From contig NZ_CP026116.1 in the NCBI RefSeq assembly GCF_004101845.1, forward strand, positions 1,116,001 through 1,180,000: a DNA stretch of 64,000 nucleotides, given 5' to 3'. The stretch is from Latilactobacillus curvatus JCM 1096 = DSM 20019. GTDB lineage: Bacteria > Bacillota > Bacilli > Lactobacillales > Lactobacillaceae. The translations under genes and the position numbers were made by a program. Position 1 is the first letter of the stretch. The number at the start of each line of letters is the position of its first letter. A model generated the notes under the pieces. The model did no database searches, was not told the DNA's origin, and worked only from the letters and a program-made list of their open reading frames with translations. Shown here one piece after another: positions 45,594 to 61,390 of this stretch.

Positions 45594-46397
45594 CTATTTT
45601 TGGCTTTCTAAATCCTTCGCAATTGTTGCGTCGATGCCTTTAACCACTGCTGTCATTAAGCCGGCTTCTTCCATTGCTAACAAGCCAGCAACGGTTGTGC
45701 CACCTGGTGATGAAACTTGATCCACTAAGTCCCAAGGTGAATCATCACTCATAAGCACGTTTTGGGCACTCCCTAAAACAGCTTGGGCTGCAATTTCAGT
45801 TGCGGCTTTCTTTGTTAAACCGTGTTTAACGCCGGCCCGCGCCATTGAATCAATGAATAGGTAAACAAATGCTGGTGAACTACCGGCAAGCGCACTGAAA
45901 GTTGTGAAATCTTTTTCGCCGATTTCAACCACGCCCCCCAGTTGTGCAAGGACATCTTTCACACGAGCCAATTGGTCTGCATTGACTTGTTCGTTACCAA
46001 CAACAGCTGCAATCCCTGCACGGTTGGCCACGTTAACATTTGGCATGATGCGTAGAATTGGTAAATCTGCGGCAGATTGTTCTGCTAATTTATCAAGTGA
46101 TAAACCTGCTGCCATTGAAACCATCAATGGTTGATGTGCTTTAAAGGCTGCATTTGTTTCTGCTAAAACCTGTGGCACAATATATGGTTTTACCGCTAAA
46201 AAAACGATATCGGCTTGTTCAACCACTGAATTGTTATCCGCAACAGCTGTAATCCGTTGTTCAGCCACAAAATCCGCATAGTTCGCCGGATGTCCGCCAT
46301 GCACTAAAATATCCGTTGTTGCGACTTGATTAGCTTTCACTAAGCCTTTAATCATTGCTTGTGCCATGTTACCGACACCAATAAATCCAATTTTCAT
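45594..46397 (-). CDS. proC: Pyrroline-5-carboxylate reductase
   Basis: 267 residues; N-terminal KIGFIGVGNMAQAMI and the C-terminal signature region DQVSSPGGTTVAGL. It makes proline from P5C with NAD(P)H. ATG 46397 follows GGGGTGG; the longer frame is unsupported. The minus strand right after the stop reads TAGAGTGC, the first bases of the structured repeat family, but no full copy follows. Confidence 0.96.
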   Translation of the reverse strand: MKIGFIGVGNMAQAMIKGLVKANQVATTDILVHGGHPANYADFVAEQRITAVADNNSVVEQADIVFLAVKPYIVPQVLAETNAAFKAHQPLMVSMAAGLSLDKLAEQSAADLPILRIMPNVNVANRAGIAAVVGNEQVNADQLARVKDVLAQLGGVVEIGEKDFTTFSALAGSSPAFVYLFIDSMARAGVKHGLTKKAATEIAAQAVLGSAQNVLMSDDSPWDLVDQVSSPGGTTVAGLLAMEEAGLMTAVVKGIDATIAKDLESQK

Positions 46398-46463
46398 TCT
46401 GCCACCCCTTTTTTTATTTATCCAAGGATACCGAACGAGCGGAGGAAAGTCAATCCAGGACAC

Positions 46464-46493
46464 AAAAAAAGACATCTTAGCAAGATGTCTTTA
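46464..46493 (-). terminator. Terminator of the tRNA-Tyr/tRNA-Gln transcript
   Basis: AAAGACATCTT-loop-AGATGTCTTTTTTT on the minus strand, 6 bp after tRNA-Gln. Confidence 0.88.
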
Positions 46494-46498
46494 AAGTA

Positions 46499-46570
46499 TT
46501 GGGCTAGCTGGATTCGAACCAGCGCATGACAGGATCAAAACCTGTTGCCTTACCGCTTGGCCATAGCCCA
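46499..46570 (-). tRNA. tRNA-Gln (UUG)
   Basis: 72 nt; acceptor TGGGCTA/TAGCCCA, anticodon loop with TTG, T-arm GGTTCGAATCC. CCA not encoded. Confidence 0.95.
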
Positions 46571-46576
46571 ATCAAG

Positions 46577-46657
46577 TGGAGGAGAGTGGATTCGAACCAC
46601 CGAACCCGAAGGAGCGGATTTACAGTCCGCCGCGTTTAGCCACTTCGCTACTCCTCC
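46577..46657 (-). tRNA. tRNA-Tyr (GUA)
   Basis: 81 nt; acceptor GGAGGAG/CTCCTCC, discriminator A, class II variable arm, anticodon GTA. It is 6 bp before tRNA-Gln in the same transcript. Confidence 0.95.
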
Positions 46658-46728
46658 ATACGTTTCATCTCATCGATTCAACTATATTAGTTTACAAAAT
46701 TCTGACAGAAAAATCAACCCCAAAATGC

Positions 46729-46768
46729 AAAAAAAATCTTGATTATTGCATAAATAATCAAGATTTTT
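46729..46768 (-). terminator. Terminator of the peptide transporter gene
   Basis: AATCTTGATTATT-loop-AATAATCAAGATT followed by a T run on the minus strand. Confidence 0.9.
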
Positions 46769-46776
46769 TCTAATAT

Positions 46777-48237
46777 TTAGTTAACGCCTTCCATTAACTT
46801 ATGAATTGGTTTAACGAAGAAGATTAAGACGATCCCGAAGATTGCACTCACAATCCCAATCCCTAAGAAATATCTAATTTCTGTTTGTGGTGAATATAAA
46901 CGCACAAGCTGTGCATTAATTGCTTGGCCCGCAGCATCTGCTAAGAACCACATACTCATCATTTGTGATTGGAATGCCTTTGGCGCTAATTTTGTTGTAA
47001 TTGACAACCCAATTGGTGAAATTAACATTTCAGCAATTTCAACGATGAACCATGAACCGATTAACCAGAATGGGCTAACTCGGCCAGCGGTACCGTGTAA
47101 TAATCCAGGAAGTGCCATAAACATGTATGATAAACCAGCGAAGATTAAACCAACAGCAAACTTACCAGGTGCAGATGGTTGTTTCTTCCAAGCACTCCAT
47201 AACCATACAAAGAATGGCGTTAGAAGCATAATAAATAATGGATTCAATGATTGGAAATTTGATGCAGCTAAGCTATGCCCACCAATGTTTAGAATTGTCC
47301 GATCTTCTGCAAATAAAGCCAGAACAACGGAGCCAGATTCTTCAATTCCCCAGAAAATAGCAGCTGCAATAAAGAGTGGAATATAAGCTATAACGCGTGA
47401 ACGTTCCTTCTTAGTCACTTTCTTGCTGCCCAACATCCGTGAGAAGTACACAATTGGTAATGCAATCGCAATGATTGAAATCATCAAGACAATGTTATCA
47501 ATGTTTAAGTTGCCTGTAAATTGCATACCTAATACTACGGCAACGACGACCACAACACCAATCACAATTTTACGAATAACGCTTGATAATTCTTCTGGCG
47601 CAATTGGATCATTAGGTTTTGAATTTTCTTTACTGAATTGAGAACGACCGCGGTAGTATTGGATTAAACCAAAGAACATCCCGACAGCGGCTAATGAGAA
47701 GCCTAAGTGAAAATCAATTTTTTGACCGACAGCCCCAACAAGAATTGGAGCGACAAATGAGCCCAAGTTAATCCCGAAGACGAACATACTGAAACCAGCA
47801 TCACGGCGACGATCATTTTCACTATACAAACTACCAACCATTTCAGAAACGTTAGGTTTTAATAACCCAGTCCCTGCAACAATCAAAGCAATTGAAATAA
47901 ATAAAGCTGTCGCACCCATCGGCATTGCTAAGGCAATATGGCCTAACATAATCAAGACACCACCGATGAAGACGGTTTTGAAGCTCCCCCAGATCCGATC
48001 ACTTAACCAACCACCAACAACGCTGGCTAGGTAAACCATCGAACCATAGATTGCCATCACAGACATTGCAGTCGTCTTGTCAAAGCCAAGACCACCCTTA
48101 TCTAAAGCAAAATACATATAGAATAATAGAATTGCACGCATCCCGTAGTAGCTAAACCGTTCCCACATTTCAGTGAAGAACAGTGTTGATAGCCCATGCG
48201 GTTGCCCAAAGAATGTTTTTTCTTGTTTCTCTTCCAT
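46777..48237 (-). CDS. dtpT: Proton-coupled di-/tripeptide transporter (POT/PTR2)
   Basis: 486 residues with about 14 membrane segments. LFFTEMWERFSYYGMRAIL carries the POT ExxERFxYYG motif in TM1. It imports di- and tripeptides using protons, important for a peptide-dependent lactic bacterium. GTGGGG precedes the ATG. Monocistronic with its own promoter and terminator. Confidence 0.95.
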   Translation of the reverse strand: MEEKQEKTFFGQPHGLSTLFFTEMWERFSYYGMRAILLFYMYFALDKGGLGFDKTTAMSVMAIYGSMVYLASVVGGWLSDRIWGSFKTVFIGGVLIMLGHIALAMPMGATALFISIALIVAGTGLLKPNVSEMVGSLYSENDRRRDAGFSMFVFGINLGSFVAPILVGAVGQKIDFHLGFSLAAVGMFFGLIQYYRGRSQFSKENSKPNDPIAPEELSSVIRKIVIGVVVVVAVVLGMQFTGNLNIDNIVLMISIIAIALPIVYFSRMLGSKKVTKKERSRVIAYIPLFIAAAIFWGIEESGSVVLALFAEDRTILNIGGHSLAASNFQSLNPLFIMLLTPFFVWLWSAWKKQPSAPGKFAVGLIFAGLSYMFMALPGLLHGTAGRVSPFWLIGSWFIVEIAEMLISPIGLSITTKLAPKAFQSQMMSMWFLADAAGQAINAQLVRLYSPQTEIRYFLGIGIVSAIFGIVLIFFVKPIHKLMEGVN

Positions 48238-48356
48238 TGTAATACCCCACTTTAAAACTTTATTATTACGGAAACTAAGAATTTGATAGTTATTAAATTG
48301 AATCGACTCATCTATACAAGAAGTCTCTTATCATTCGCTTAGAATCTATAAGGGCT

Positions 48357-48385
48357 ATTATAATCTTATTTTAATCTTAAATCAA
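48357..48385 (-). promoter_or_regulatory. Promoter of dtpT
   Basis: -35 TTGATT (48380-48385), 17-bp spacer, -10 TATAAT (48357-48362). It leaves a leader of about 110 nt without an obvious riboswitch. The rest of the 338-bp gap 48238-48575 is AT-rich and holds no gene I can support. Confidence 0.7.
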
Positions 48386-48575
48386 TTCTTTTTTCAACAT
48401 TAACTGCATTGTTTGCACTGATTTTTTCATTAAAATAAGTTATTTTATGATTCAAAATGACTAATGCTTATTCTTAAATGAGAAAATGCTCATGATACCT
48501 AACATGTTCTTAGAAAACTGGTTTGTTGCCTTTAAACAGTAGTACAATGAACTAATAGAAAGCGAGCTGATTCCG

Positions 48576-49154
48576 ATGAACCCTTTTACACTAACATCTC
48601 TTATTCCATTACGACCTGATCGTTGGCTAACTTACTACGAAGCAATGTATCAAAATGAACACGGCGATTTAATGCCTTATCATTTTGTCAGTCGTGACTC
48701 TAACTTAACCATCGAGACTTTAAAACGACCAGCTAATGCCTCAGCGGTTGCAATGTTCTGCTACAATCAAAATCACTCACAGGTCTTACTGACTAAACAA
48801 TTTAGACAGCCCCTTAATGATTTTGTCTATGGTAATCCCGCCGGTTTAGTTGAACCAACTGAGTCGATTAAACAAGCCATTTCCCGTGAGTTAATGGCGG
48901 AAACAGGTTACTCTCTTATTGAGGTTGAACATTGCTTTGCGCCAAGTTATTCCTCACCAGGCCTTACTGATGGCGCCGTTAGTCTAGCAATCTGTACTCT
49001 TGATCAAGCTAAACAAACAGACCGTACACTTGAAGTGGATGAAGCCTTAAGTATCCTGTGGGTTAATCGTGCTGAAGCACAGACGATCTTAGCCAATGAA
49101 AAAATGACTGGACGCACTCAGATTCTATTATGGCAATGGGCAAATGAACAATAA
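48576..49154 (+). CDS. NUDIX hydrolase, ADP-ribose pyrophosphatase-like
   Basis: 192 residues. The Nudix box reads G-x5-E-x7-RELMAETGY, where the consensus has REUxEExGU, so the first Glu of the EE pair is Ala. The remaining metal ligands are present. Flanking PAGLVEPTE resembles ADP-sugar pyrophosphatases. AGCGAG is a weak ribosome site. Specificity is unknown. Confidence 0.85.
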   Translation: MNPFTLTSLIPLRPDRWLTYYEAMYQNEHGDLMPYHFVSRDSNLTIETLKRPANASAVAMFCYNQNHSQVLLTKQFRQPLNDFVYGNPAGLVEPTESIKQAISRELMAETGYSLIEVEHCFAPSYSSPGLTDGAVSLAICTLDQAKQTDRTLEVDEALSILWVNRAEAQTILANEKMTGRTQILLWQWANEQ

Positions 49155-49157
49155 GTA

Positions 49158-49190
49158 ATAGCCAGTTACGAAAATCGTAACTGGCTATTT
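49158..49190 (+). terminator. Terminator of the NUDIX gene
   Basis: AATAGCCAGTTACG-loop-CGTAACTGGCTATTT directly after the stop. Confidence 0.88.
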
Positions 49191-49221
49191 TAGTGGTTGC
49201 TTTTCAATCAAATTGAATATT

Positions 49222-49259
49222 AAAAAAGCATTATACTAACAAAACGTCAGTACAATGCT
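49222..49259 (-). terminator. Terminator of the rRNA-tRNA operon
   Basis: AGCATTGTACTGAC-loop-TTAGTATAATGCT followed by TTTTT on the minus strand, 39 bp after tRNA-Thr. Confidence 0.85.
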
Positions 49260-49298
49260 GATTATCCCGATTAGCACTTGGTAGAAACATGCTATTGA

Positions 49299-49371
49299 TG
49301 CCGGCTGCAGGAGTCGAACCTGTGACCCTCGGTTTACGATACCGATGCTCTACCAACTGAGCTAAGCCGGC
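49299..49371 (-). tRNA. tRNA-Thr (CGU)
   Basis: 73 nt; acceptor GCCGGCT/AGCCGGC, D-arm and T-arm intact, anticodon loop ATCGTAA gives CGT. Confidence 0.93.
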
Positions 49372-49379
49372 ATTATTGA

Positions 49380-49451
49380 TGACCCGTACGGGATTTGAAC
49401 CCATGATACCGCCGTGAAAGGGCGGTGTCTTAACCACTTGACCAACGGGCC
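49380..49451 (-). tRNA. tRNA-Glu (UUC)
   Basis: 72 nt; anticodon stem CCGCC/GGCGG with loop CTTTCAC gives TTC; T-arm GGGTTCAAATCCC. Confidence 0.94.
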
Positions 49452-49490
49452 GAAATAAAAAACGATTGAAAATTCTCAACCGTTCAATGA

Positions 49491-49563
49491 CTCCGGTTGT
49501 CAGGCTCGAACTGACGACATCATGATTAACAGTCATGCGCTCTACCAACTGAGCTAAACCGGA
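49491..49563 (-). tRNA. tRNA-Asn (GUU)
   Basis: 73 nt; acceptor TCCGGTT/AACCGGA, discriminator G, anticodon GTT. Confidence 0.94.
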
Positions 49564-49571
49564 ATGAAAAA

Positions 49572-49688
49572 GCGCGGCAACGTCCTATCCTCGCAGGTAG
49601 TTTCCCACCAACTACTATCGGCGCTAAGAAGCTTAACTTCTGTGTTCGACATGGGAACAGGTGTATCCTTCTTGCTATCGCCACCACA
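49572..49688 (-). rRNA. rrf: 5S ribosomal RNA
   Basis: 117 nt from TGTGGTGGCGATAGC to GTTGCCGCGCT, with the conserved CCCATGTCGAACACAGAAG segment. Ends are estimated. Confidence 0.95.
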
Positions 49689-49780
49689 CTATTTTGTGCT
49701 TGCGCACTGAGAAGAACTTCGTTCTCTCAAAACTGCATAATAAGTAATATTTCATTTCAAAAGCCTAACATTGCACCTTT

Positions 49781-54490
<4,710 letters not shown>

Positions 54491-54641
54491 AGTTTGTAGC
54501 TCTTGTTTTGTTACTTAATTTATTTGCTAGCGAAATTGACTTTGCAAATATGTTTTGTGCCCCGAAGGGCGACCCTACACATTTGGTTTGTCGAAACTTT
54601 GTTCAGTTTTCAAAGATCTACTGTGTTGAAACAGCTTAATT

Positions 54642-54670
54642 AATATACCATTTCTAACGAACACTGTCAA
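54642..54670 (-). promoter_or_regulatory. rRNA promoter P2
   Basis: -35 TTGACA (54665-54670), 17-bp spacer, -10 TATATT (54642-54647), about 150 bp before the 16S. Confidence 0.85.
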
Positions 54671-54762
54671 GCGTTTTTAAATACTTTTTGAATAAATATT
54701 CAAACTGATTTAATTACCTGACTCGTTAGCAACAATGTTTTATCTCGCTGACAACATAGACT

Positions 54763-54791
54763 ACTATATCAGCTCTACAGCCTTTCGTCAA
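54763..54791 (-). promoter_or_regulatory. rRNA promoter P1
   Basis: -35 TTGACG (54786-54791), 17-bp spacer, -10 TATAGT (54763-54768), about 120 bp upstream of P2. The remaining AT-rich sequence to 54977 could be an UP-element region; no gene seen. Confidence 0.75.
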
Positions 54792-54977
54792 CTATTAATC
54801 TCAACTGTTATTTATGAACTTTCATAATCTAAACAGTCGCTAGTATCCGCAATTTATGCAAATAAATGAACTATTAAACGAACAACTCGCGCAAACAACA
54901 TAATATACCGAAAGTTGAAGCTTATTCACCCACAAAATACACTAAAAAAACTTTTTATAATCCCAATTTTTTTCAAT

Positions 54978-55016
54978 AAAAAAAGCCCGCAAGCAAATCG
55001 TCTGTTTGCGGGCTTT
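54978..55016 (-). terminator. Terminator of lysS
   Basis: AAAGCCCGCAAACA-loop-GCTTGCGGGCTTTTTTT on the minus strand; it ends the divIC-to-lysS block just before the rrn promoters. Confidence 0.9.
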
Positions 55017-55024
55017 AGTTAATC

Positions 55025-56560
<1,536 letters not shown>

Positions 56561-56607
56561 TTATCTACTAATGTTGATTTTAACACGAAAACACCAACAT
56601 AAGGAAC

Positions 56608-57597
56608 CTAATTTGCCATTCTCGCTTCGGTTTCTTCTACAAAGCGGTCTAAAATATCGCCAACGGCTTGTTCCGTTTCCACTTCGTTAACCGCCGCTTT
56701 GGTCTTAGCCGCACGAGGAATCCCTTTCAAGTAATAGGCAGCTTGTTGTCTGAATTCACGACAAGCCACATTTTCACCTTTAAGTTCGACTAAACGGTGT
56801 AATTGTAACTTGGCCGTTGCAATTTTTTCCCATGGGGTTGGTTCAGCAATCAATTCACCTGTTCGTAAGTAGGTTTCCACTTGGCTTAAAATCCATGGAT
56901 TACCGAGCGCAGCCCGGCCAATCATGACAGCATCAGCACCCACTTCGTCTAGCATACGTTTAGCATCTTGTGGTGTCCGGACATCACCGTTACCCATAAA
57001 TGGAATCGTTAATTCAGATTTAACCTGTTTTAAAATGTCCCAGTCTGCTTGCCCGGTGTACATTTGTTTCCGTGTCCGACCGTGCATTGCAAGTGCTGAA
57101 GCACCAGCACGTTCGGCAGCAAGTGCATTTTCAACAGCGAAAATATGATCTTCATCCCAGCCTGTCCGCATCTTAACCGTTACTGGCTTCTTCACGGCGT
57201 CTGTCACGTATGAGACCATTTCATAAACCTTATTTGGATCTAATAACCAACGCGCGCCAGCATCTGTCTTAACGACTTTATTCACTGGACAACCCATGTT
57301 GATATCAATAATATCAGCTTGTGTATGTTGATCCACAAATTTAGCGGCTTCCACTAAGGTGTCTTTTGAACCACCAAAAATTTGGATGCTAACTGGATGT
57401 TCGTTCGGATCAACAAACATCATCCCCATTGTCTTTTGATTATTGTGCATAATTCCGCGATCACTGATCATTTCACAGACCACTAAACCTGCGCCAAATT
57501 CCTTTGCAGTTACGCGAAATGCTGCGTTTGTAATACCAGCCATTGGTGCGACGACTACTTGATTTGGAATCGTCACGTCTCCTATTTGCCATGTCAT
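56608..57597 (-). CDS. dusB: tRNA-dihydrouridine synthase
   Basis: 329 residues of TIM-barrel flavoenzyme type: VVAPMAGITNAAFR at the N-terminus, INMGCPVNKV with catalytic C103, and KMRTGWD. It reduces uridines in tRNA D-loops. Located between hslO and lysS, a common Lactobacillales order. Confidence 0.95.
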   Translation of the reverse strand: MTWQIGDVTIPNQVVVAPMAGITNAAFRVTAKEFGAGLVVCEMISDRGIMHNNQKTMGMMFVDPNEHPVSIQIFGGSKDTLVEAAKFVDQHTQADIIDINMGCPVNKVVKTDAGARWLLDPNKVYEMVSYVTDAVKKPVTVKMRTGWDEDHIFAVENALAAERAGASALAMHGRTRKQMYTGQADWDILKQVKSELTIPFMGNGDVRTPQDAKRMLDEVGADAVMIGRAALGNPWILSQVETYLRTGELIAEPTPWEKIATAKLQLHRLVELKGENVACREFRQQAAYYLKGIPRAAKTKAAVNEVETEQAVGDILDRFVEETEARMAN

Positions 57598-57685
57598 AAT
57601 GCCAACCCATTCCCTTCGTGTCTTCCGACAATATCCAAATTATCATAGCAAAAAAATAGTATTCAGGCAAAAATTTGCGACTATT

Positions 57686-58564
57686 CTATTGCGCGGCTAA
57701 AATTGCCTTTAGTTCTGCTTCTGTAAATTGATATTGCTTGCCACAGAAACGACAAACCGCTTCAGCACCGTGGTCTTCATCGATTAATTGTTGTAAATCC
57801 GCTGGCGCAACAGAACTGAGTGCCTTTGCAAACCGATCCTTTGAACAATCACATTCGTATTTAACAGGTATTTTTTCTAACGTCTTCATTGGGAGTTCGC
57901 CCACAATTTCAGTGATAATTTCCTCTGGGCTCATCCCTTGTTGGAGTAATTCAGACACCAGCGGCATTTCTTTCAGCCGCGCTTCTAAGATATCGATTAA
58001 CCGGTCATCCGCCCCTGGGAGAATTTGAATCATGAAGCCCCCAGCGACACCAATTGAGTTATCTTCATTAACGAAGACTGAAACGCCAACTGCAGATGGT
58101 GTTTGTTCTGATTTAGCAAGGTAGTAAGTAAAGTCTTCACCTAATTCTCCTGATACCAATGGTACTTGACCGGTAAACGGTTCTTTTAAGCCAAGATCTT
58201 TCGTGACACTCAACGTACCAGTTGTCCCAACGCCACCTTTAACGTCAATTTTATTTTTGTCGTTCAATGGTAGGTTAACGTGTGGATTCGTCACATACCC
58301 TTTAACTGTGCCTTGCGCATTCCCATCGACAACAATCTTCCCGACTGGGCCGTCACCTTCAACTCTGACTGTCATCTTCGTATCACCTTTTAAGCCAGCG
58401 GCACTCAATAAAAGGGTGCCGACAATCGTCCGCCCAAACGCTGCTGATGAAGTTGACCATGTGTCATGTTTTTCTTGCGCATCCGTTACAACATCAGTTG
58501 CGTTCACTGCATAAGCACGAAGTTGGCCATCTTCTGAAATTTGTTTAATTAAATAATCTGTCAT
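57686..58564 (-). CDS. hslO: Hsp33 redox-regulated chaperone
   Basis: 292 residues. The zinc-binding redox switch is in the C-terminus: C238xC240 and C271xxC274. On oxidation the zinc is released and the chaperone is activated. It lies about 70 bp after ftsH. Confidence 0.96.
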   Translation of the reverse strand: MTDYLIKQISEDGQLRAYAVNATDVVTDAQEKHDTWSTSSAAFGRTIVGTLLLSAAGLKGDTKMTVRVEGDGPVGKIVVDGNAQGTVKGYVTNPHVNLPLNDKNKIDVKGGVGTTGTLSVTKDLGLKEPFTGQVPLVSGELGEDFTYYLAKSEQTPSAVGVSVFVNEDNSIGVAGGFMIQILPGADDRLIDILEARLKEMPLVSELLQQGMSPEEIITEIVGELPMKTLEKIPVKYECDCSKDRFAKALSSVAPADLQQLIDEDHGAEAVCRFCGKQYQFTEAELKAILAAQ

Positions 58565-58637
58565 CTAAATAACCTCTTTTATGGATTGATGCAAAAAGGT
58601 CGACCACTAATCGTGTCGACCTTTTTGGTGTAACAAT

Positions 58638-60734
58638 TTATGCTTCATCGTCTGGATGTTGATTATCCTCAGCTGGTGTCGATTGATCATCTTCATCAGG
58701 TGTGATTGTCACATCCTTTTTATCAGTTTCTTTTTCTGAATCTTCTTTTGCGGCTTCTTTTGCTTCAAGCGCCTTCTTAGCTTCTTCAAAAGTAGCTGCT
58801 TTTTCGCTTGGGAATTCTTCAGCGTTCTTTTCTGGCATCTTACCATCATTGAACAAGCTCAAGATTTCTTTTTCGTTTAATGTTTCGTACTTCAAGAGCA
58901 TTTCCGCAATTAACTTATGTTGTTCACGGTGCGCTTCAATAATTTCGTGTGCTTGTTGATGTGCTTCGTCAATAATCCGACGAATTTCACTATCAATTGC
59001 AGCCGCAGTTGTTTCGGAGAAGGCTGGGCCTTGACCGTAAGCTGCCCCAACGAATGGTTGACCTTCTTTTTCAAGGGCCACTGTCCCGAGCTTATCAGTC
59101 ATCCCATATTGAGTAACCATCCCGCGGGCAATATCCGTTGCTTGTTCGAAATCGTTAGAAGCACCAGTTGATTGAGAGTTGAAAATAATTTCTTCAGCTG
59201 TCCGACCACCAAGTAACCCAACAATTTGTTCTGTTAATTCTTTCTTACTCATTAAGAACTGATCATTCTTCGGTAACATGATGGCATATCCGCCAGCACG
59301 GCCACGAGGGACAATTGTTACCTTCCGAACAACACGAGAATCACTAAGAACTAAACCAATGATCGCATGACCAGCTTCGTGGTAAGCCACGGTTTCACGT
59401 TCTTTAGGATTAATCACGCGATCCCGCTTAGCAGGACCCGCAATCACACGATCTTCAGCTTCATCAACATCAGAAGCATCGATATCGGTCTTGCTACGAC
59501 GAGCGGCTACTAGAGCAGCTTCGTTCAATAAGTTTTCAAGATCAGCACCAACGAACCCTGGGGTTTGTTGCGCAATTTCTTTCAAATCAACATCATCGGC
59601 TAAAGGTTTGTTCTTAGCATGGACTTTCAAGATGGCTTCACGGCCCTTAACATCTGGACGACCAACTAGGATCTTCCGGTCAAAACGACCTGGACGTAAA
59701 AGCGCTGGATCTAAGACATCTGAACGGTTAGTAGCAGCGATGACGATGACGCCTTCGTTCCCCGTAAACCCATCCATTTCAACTAACATTTGGTTCAATG
59801 TTTGTTCACGTTCATCGTGCCCACCGCCCATGCCGGCACCACGTTGGCGACCAACAGCATCAATTTCATCAATAAAGATAATTGATGGGGCTGCTTTTTT
59901 GGCTTGTTCGAATAAATCACGGACACGGCTTGCACCGACACCGACAAACATTTCAACGAAGTCAGAACCAGAGATTGAGAAGAATGGCACACCTGCTTCT
60001 CCGGCAACGGCTTTAGCTAATAAGGTTTTACCAGTACCTGGAGGTCCTTCTAAAAGAACACCCGCTGGAATTCTAGCCCCTAATGCAGCAAACTTCCGTG
60101 GATCTTTTAAGAATTCAACAACTTCGACTAATTCTTGTTTTTCTTCTTCCGCACCAGCGACATCAGAGAAACGTACTTTATTAGCTTTCTTGTCGGCTTT
60201 TTGAGCTTTGGACTTACCAAAGTTCATCATCCGACCGCCTTGACCGCCACCTTGACCCGCTTGGCCCATCATCATGTAGAATAAACCAAACATGATGATC
60301 AATGGCAATACAAGACTTAAAATACTTACCCACCAACCAGATTGTGGTTCTTGAAGGGTTTCAACCTTGGTTGCTGATTTGTCAGCTAACTTGGTCATTG
60401 CCCCAACTTGTGAATCACTTTGTAATAAGGTTGTTGTGAAGTGTTTAACTGATCTTGCTTTTGTTTTTTGTCCTAAAAGATTCTTTTTAGGCTGTTCTGT
60501 TTTTTGTGCTTTACGATATTCTCCAGAAATTTTATAAATACCATTCGTTGGTTGAATTGAGAATGACTTGACCTTATTGGTCTTCAATTCACTTAAAAAT
60601 GTACTTGATTGAACTTCCTTAGACTCTGATCCAGCGTTACCGTTCATGAAGAACGAGAACACACCGACTAAAGCCACTAAGATAATAATGTAAAACAGAC
60701 TATTACTAAACAGTCCATTCTTTTTGTTGTTCAT
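58638..60734 (-). CDS. ftsH: ATP-dependent zinc metalloprotease FtsH
   Basis: 698 residues: membrane segments about 13-31 and 135-155 around an extracytoplasmic domain, AAA+ Walker A GPPGTGKT at 230-237, and the protease HEAGH at 452-456. A long acidic C-terminal tail (after about 640) is lactobacillus-like. ATG 60734 follows AGGAGG; the longer frame is not supported. Confidence 0.97.
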   Translation of the reverse strand: MNNKKNGLFSNSLFYIIILVALVGVFSFFMNGNAGSESKEVQSSTFLSELKTNKVKSFSIQPTNGIYKISGEYRKAQKTEQPKKNLLGQKTKARSVKHFTTTLLQSDSQVGAMTKLADKSATKVETLQEPQSGWWVSILSLVLPLIIMFGLFYMMMGQAGQGGGQGGRMMNFGKSKAQKADKKANKVRFSDVAGAEEEKQELVEVVEFLKDPRKFAALGARIPAGVLLEGPPGTGKTLLAKAVAGEAGVPFFSISGSDFVEMFVGVGASRVRDLFEQAKKAAPSIIFIDEIDAVGRQRGAGMGGGHDEREQTLNQMLVEMDGFTGNEGVIVIAATNRSDVLDPALLRPGRFDRKILVGRPDVKGREAILKVHAKNKPLADDVDLKEIAQQTPGFVGADLENLLNEAALVAARRSKTDIDASDVDEAEDRVIAGPAKRDRVINPKERETVAYHEAGHAIIGLVLSDSRVVRKVTIVPRGRAGGYAIMLPKNDQFLMSKKELTEQIVGLLGGRTAEEIIFNSQSTGASNDFEQATDIARGMVTQYGMTDKLGTVALEKEGQPFVGAAYGQGPAFSETTAAAIDSEIRRIIDEAHQQAHEIIEAHREQHKLIAEMLLKYETLNEKEILSLFNDGKMPEKNAEEFPSEKAATFEEAKKALEAKEAAKEDSEKETDKKDVTITPDEDDQSTPAEDNQHPDDEA

Positions 60735-60769
60735 ACGTGACCTCCTGAAGCTTCTCATCATTTGTGACA

Positions 60770-60788
60770 CAGTGTCCTTTTGACACTG
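60770..60788 (-). other. Leader hairpin of ftsH
   Basis: CAGTGTC-loop-GACACTG forms right after the predicted transcription start of the ftsH promoter. There is no T run, so it is not a terminator; it may stabilise the mRNA or bind a regulator. Confidence 0.6.
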
Positions 60789-60792
60789 TTAA

Positions 60793-60821
60793 ACTATAAC
60801 ATATCTGACTTTTATTGACCA
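60793..60821 (-). promoter_or_regulatory. Internal promoter of ftsH
   Basis: -35 TGGTCA (60816-60821), 17-bp spacer, -10 TATAGT (60793-60798), placed immediately after the hpt stop. Confidence 0.6.
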
Positions 60822-60822
60822 T

Positions 60823-61368
60823 TTATTTACCCGAATAAATTTCAGGTTTCAAAACGCCAATTGTTCCCATATTTCTGTATCGTTCGGCATAGTCCAATCC
60901 GTACCCCACAACGAATTCATTTGGGACTTCCATCCCAACATAATCCGAATGAACTGGCACAATTCGACGGCTTGGTTTGTCCATTAACGTGCAGACTTTA
61001 ATTGAGTTTGCTTGACGTGTTTTAAGAATTGCCATTAAGTAATTCAACGTGCGCCCAGTATCTACAATATCTTCGATAATGATAATGTCGCGGCCTTTAA
61101 CACTCGTATCTAAATCTTTGATGATTTTAACTTCACCTGACGAGATGGTCTCAGCACCATAACTTGACACATCCATAAAGTCGATTTCAACATGGAGGTC
61201 AATTTCGCGAATCAAATCTGTCATGAAGACGATCGCACCCTTTAAAATACCAATTAATAACGGGTTTTTACCTTGATAATCCGCTGTAATTTGTTTTCCT
61301 AAGCGCTGATTAACCTTTTGAATGTCTTCTCTTGAATATAATACGCGTTCAATATCTTTTTCTAACAT
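60823..61368 (-). CDS. hpt: Hypoxanthine-guanine phosphoribosyltransferase
   Basis: 181 residues; PRPP loop [14 protein letters not shown] near 98-111 and [13 protein letters not shown] near 38-50. ATG 61368 (MLEKDIERV) follows GGAGG at 7 bp, while an ATG ten codons earlier overlaps the tilS stop. tilS-hpt-ftsH is the standard Firmicutes order. Confidence 0.97.
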   Translation of the reverse strand: MLEKDIERVLYSREDIQKVNQRLGKQITADYQGKNPLLIGILKGAIVFMTDLIREIDLHVEIDFMDVSSYGAETISSGEVKIIKDLDTSVKGRDIIIIEDIVDTGRTLNYLMAILKTRQANSIKVCTLMDKPSRRIVPVHSDYVGMEVPNEFVVGYGLDYAERYRNMGTIGVLKPEIYSGK

Positions 61369-61390
61369 TGTGCCAGCCTCCGTAATTTGC

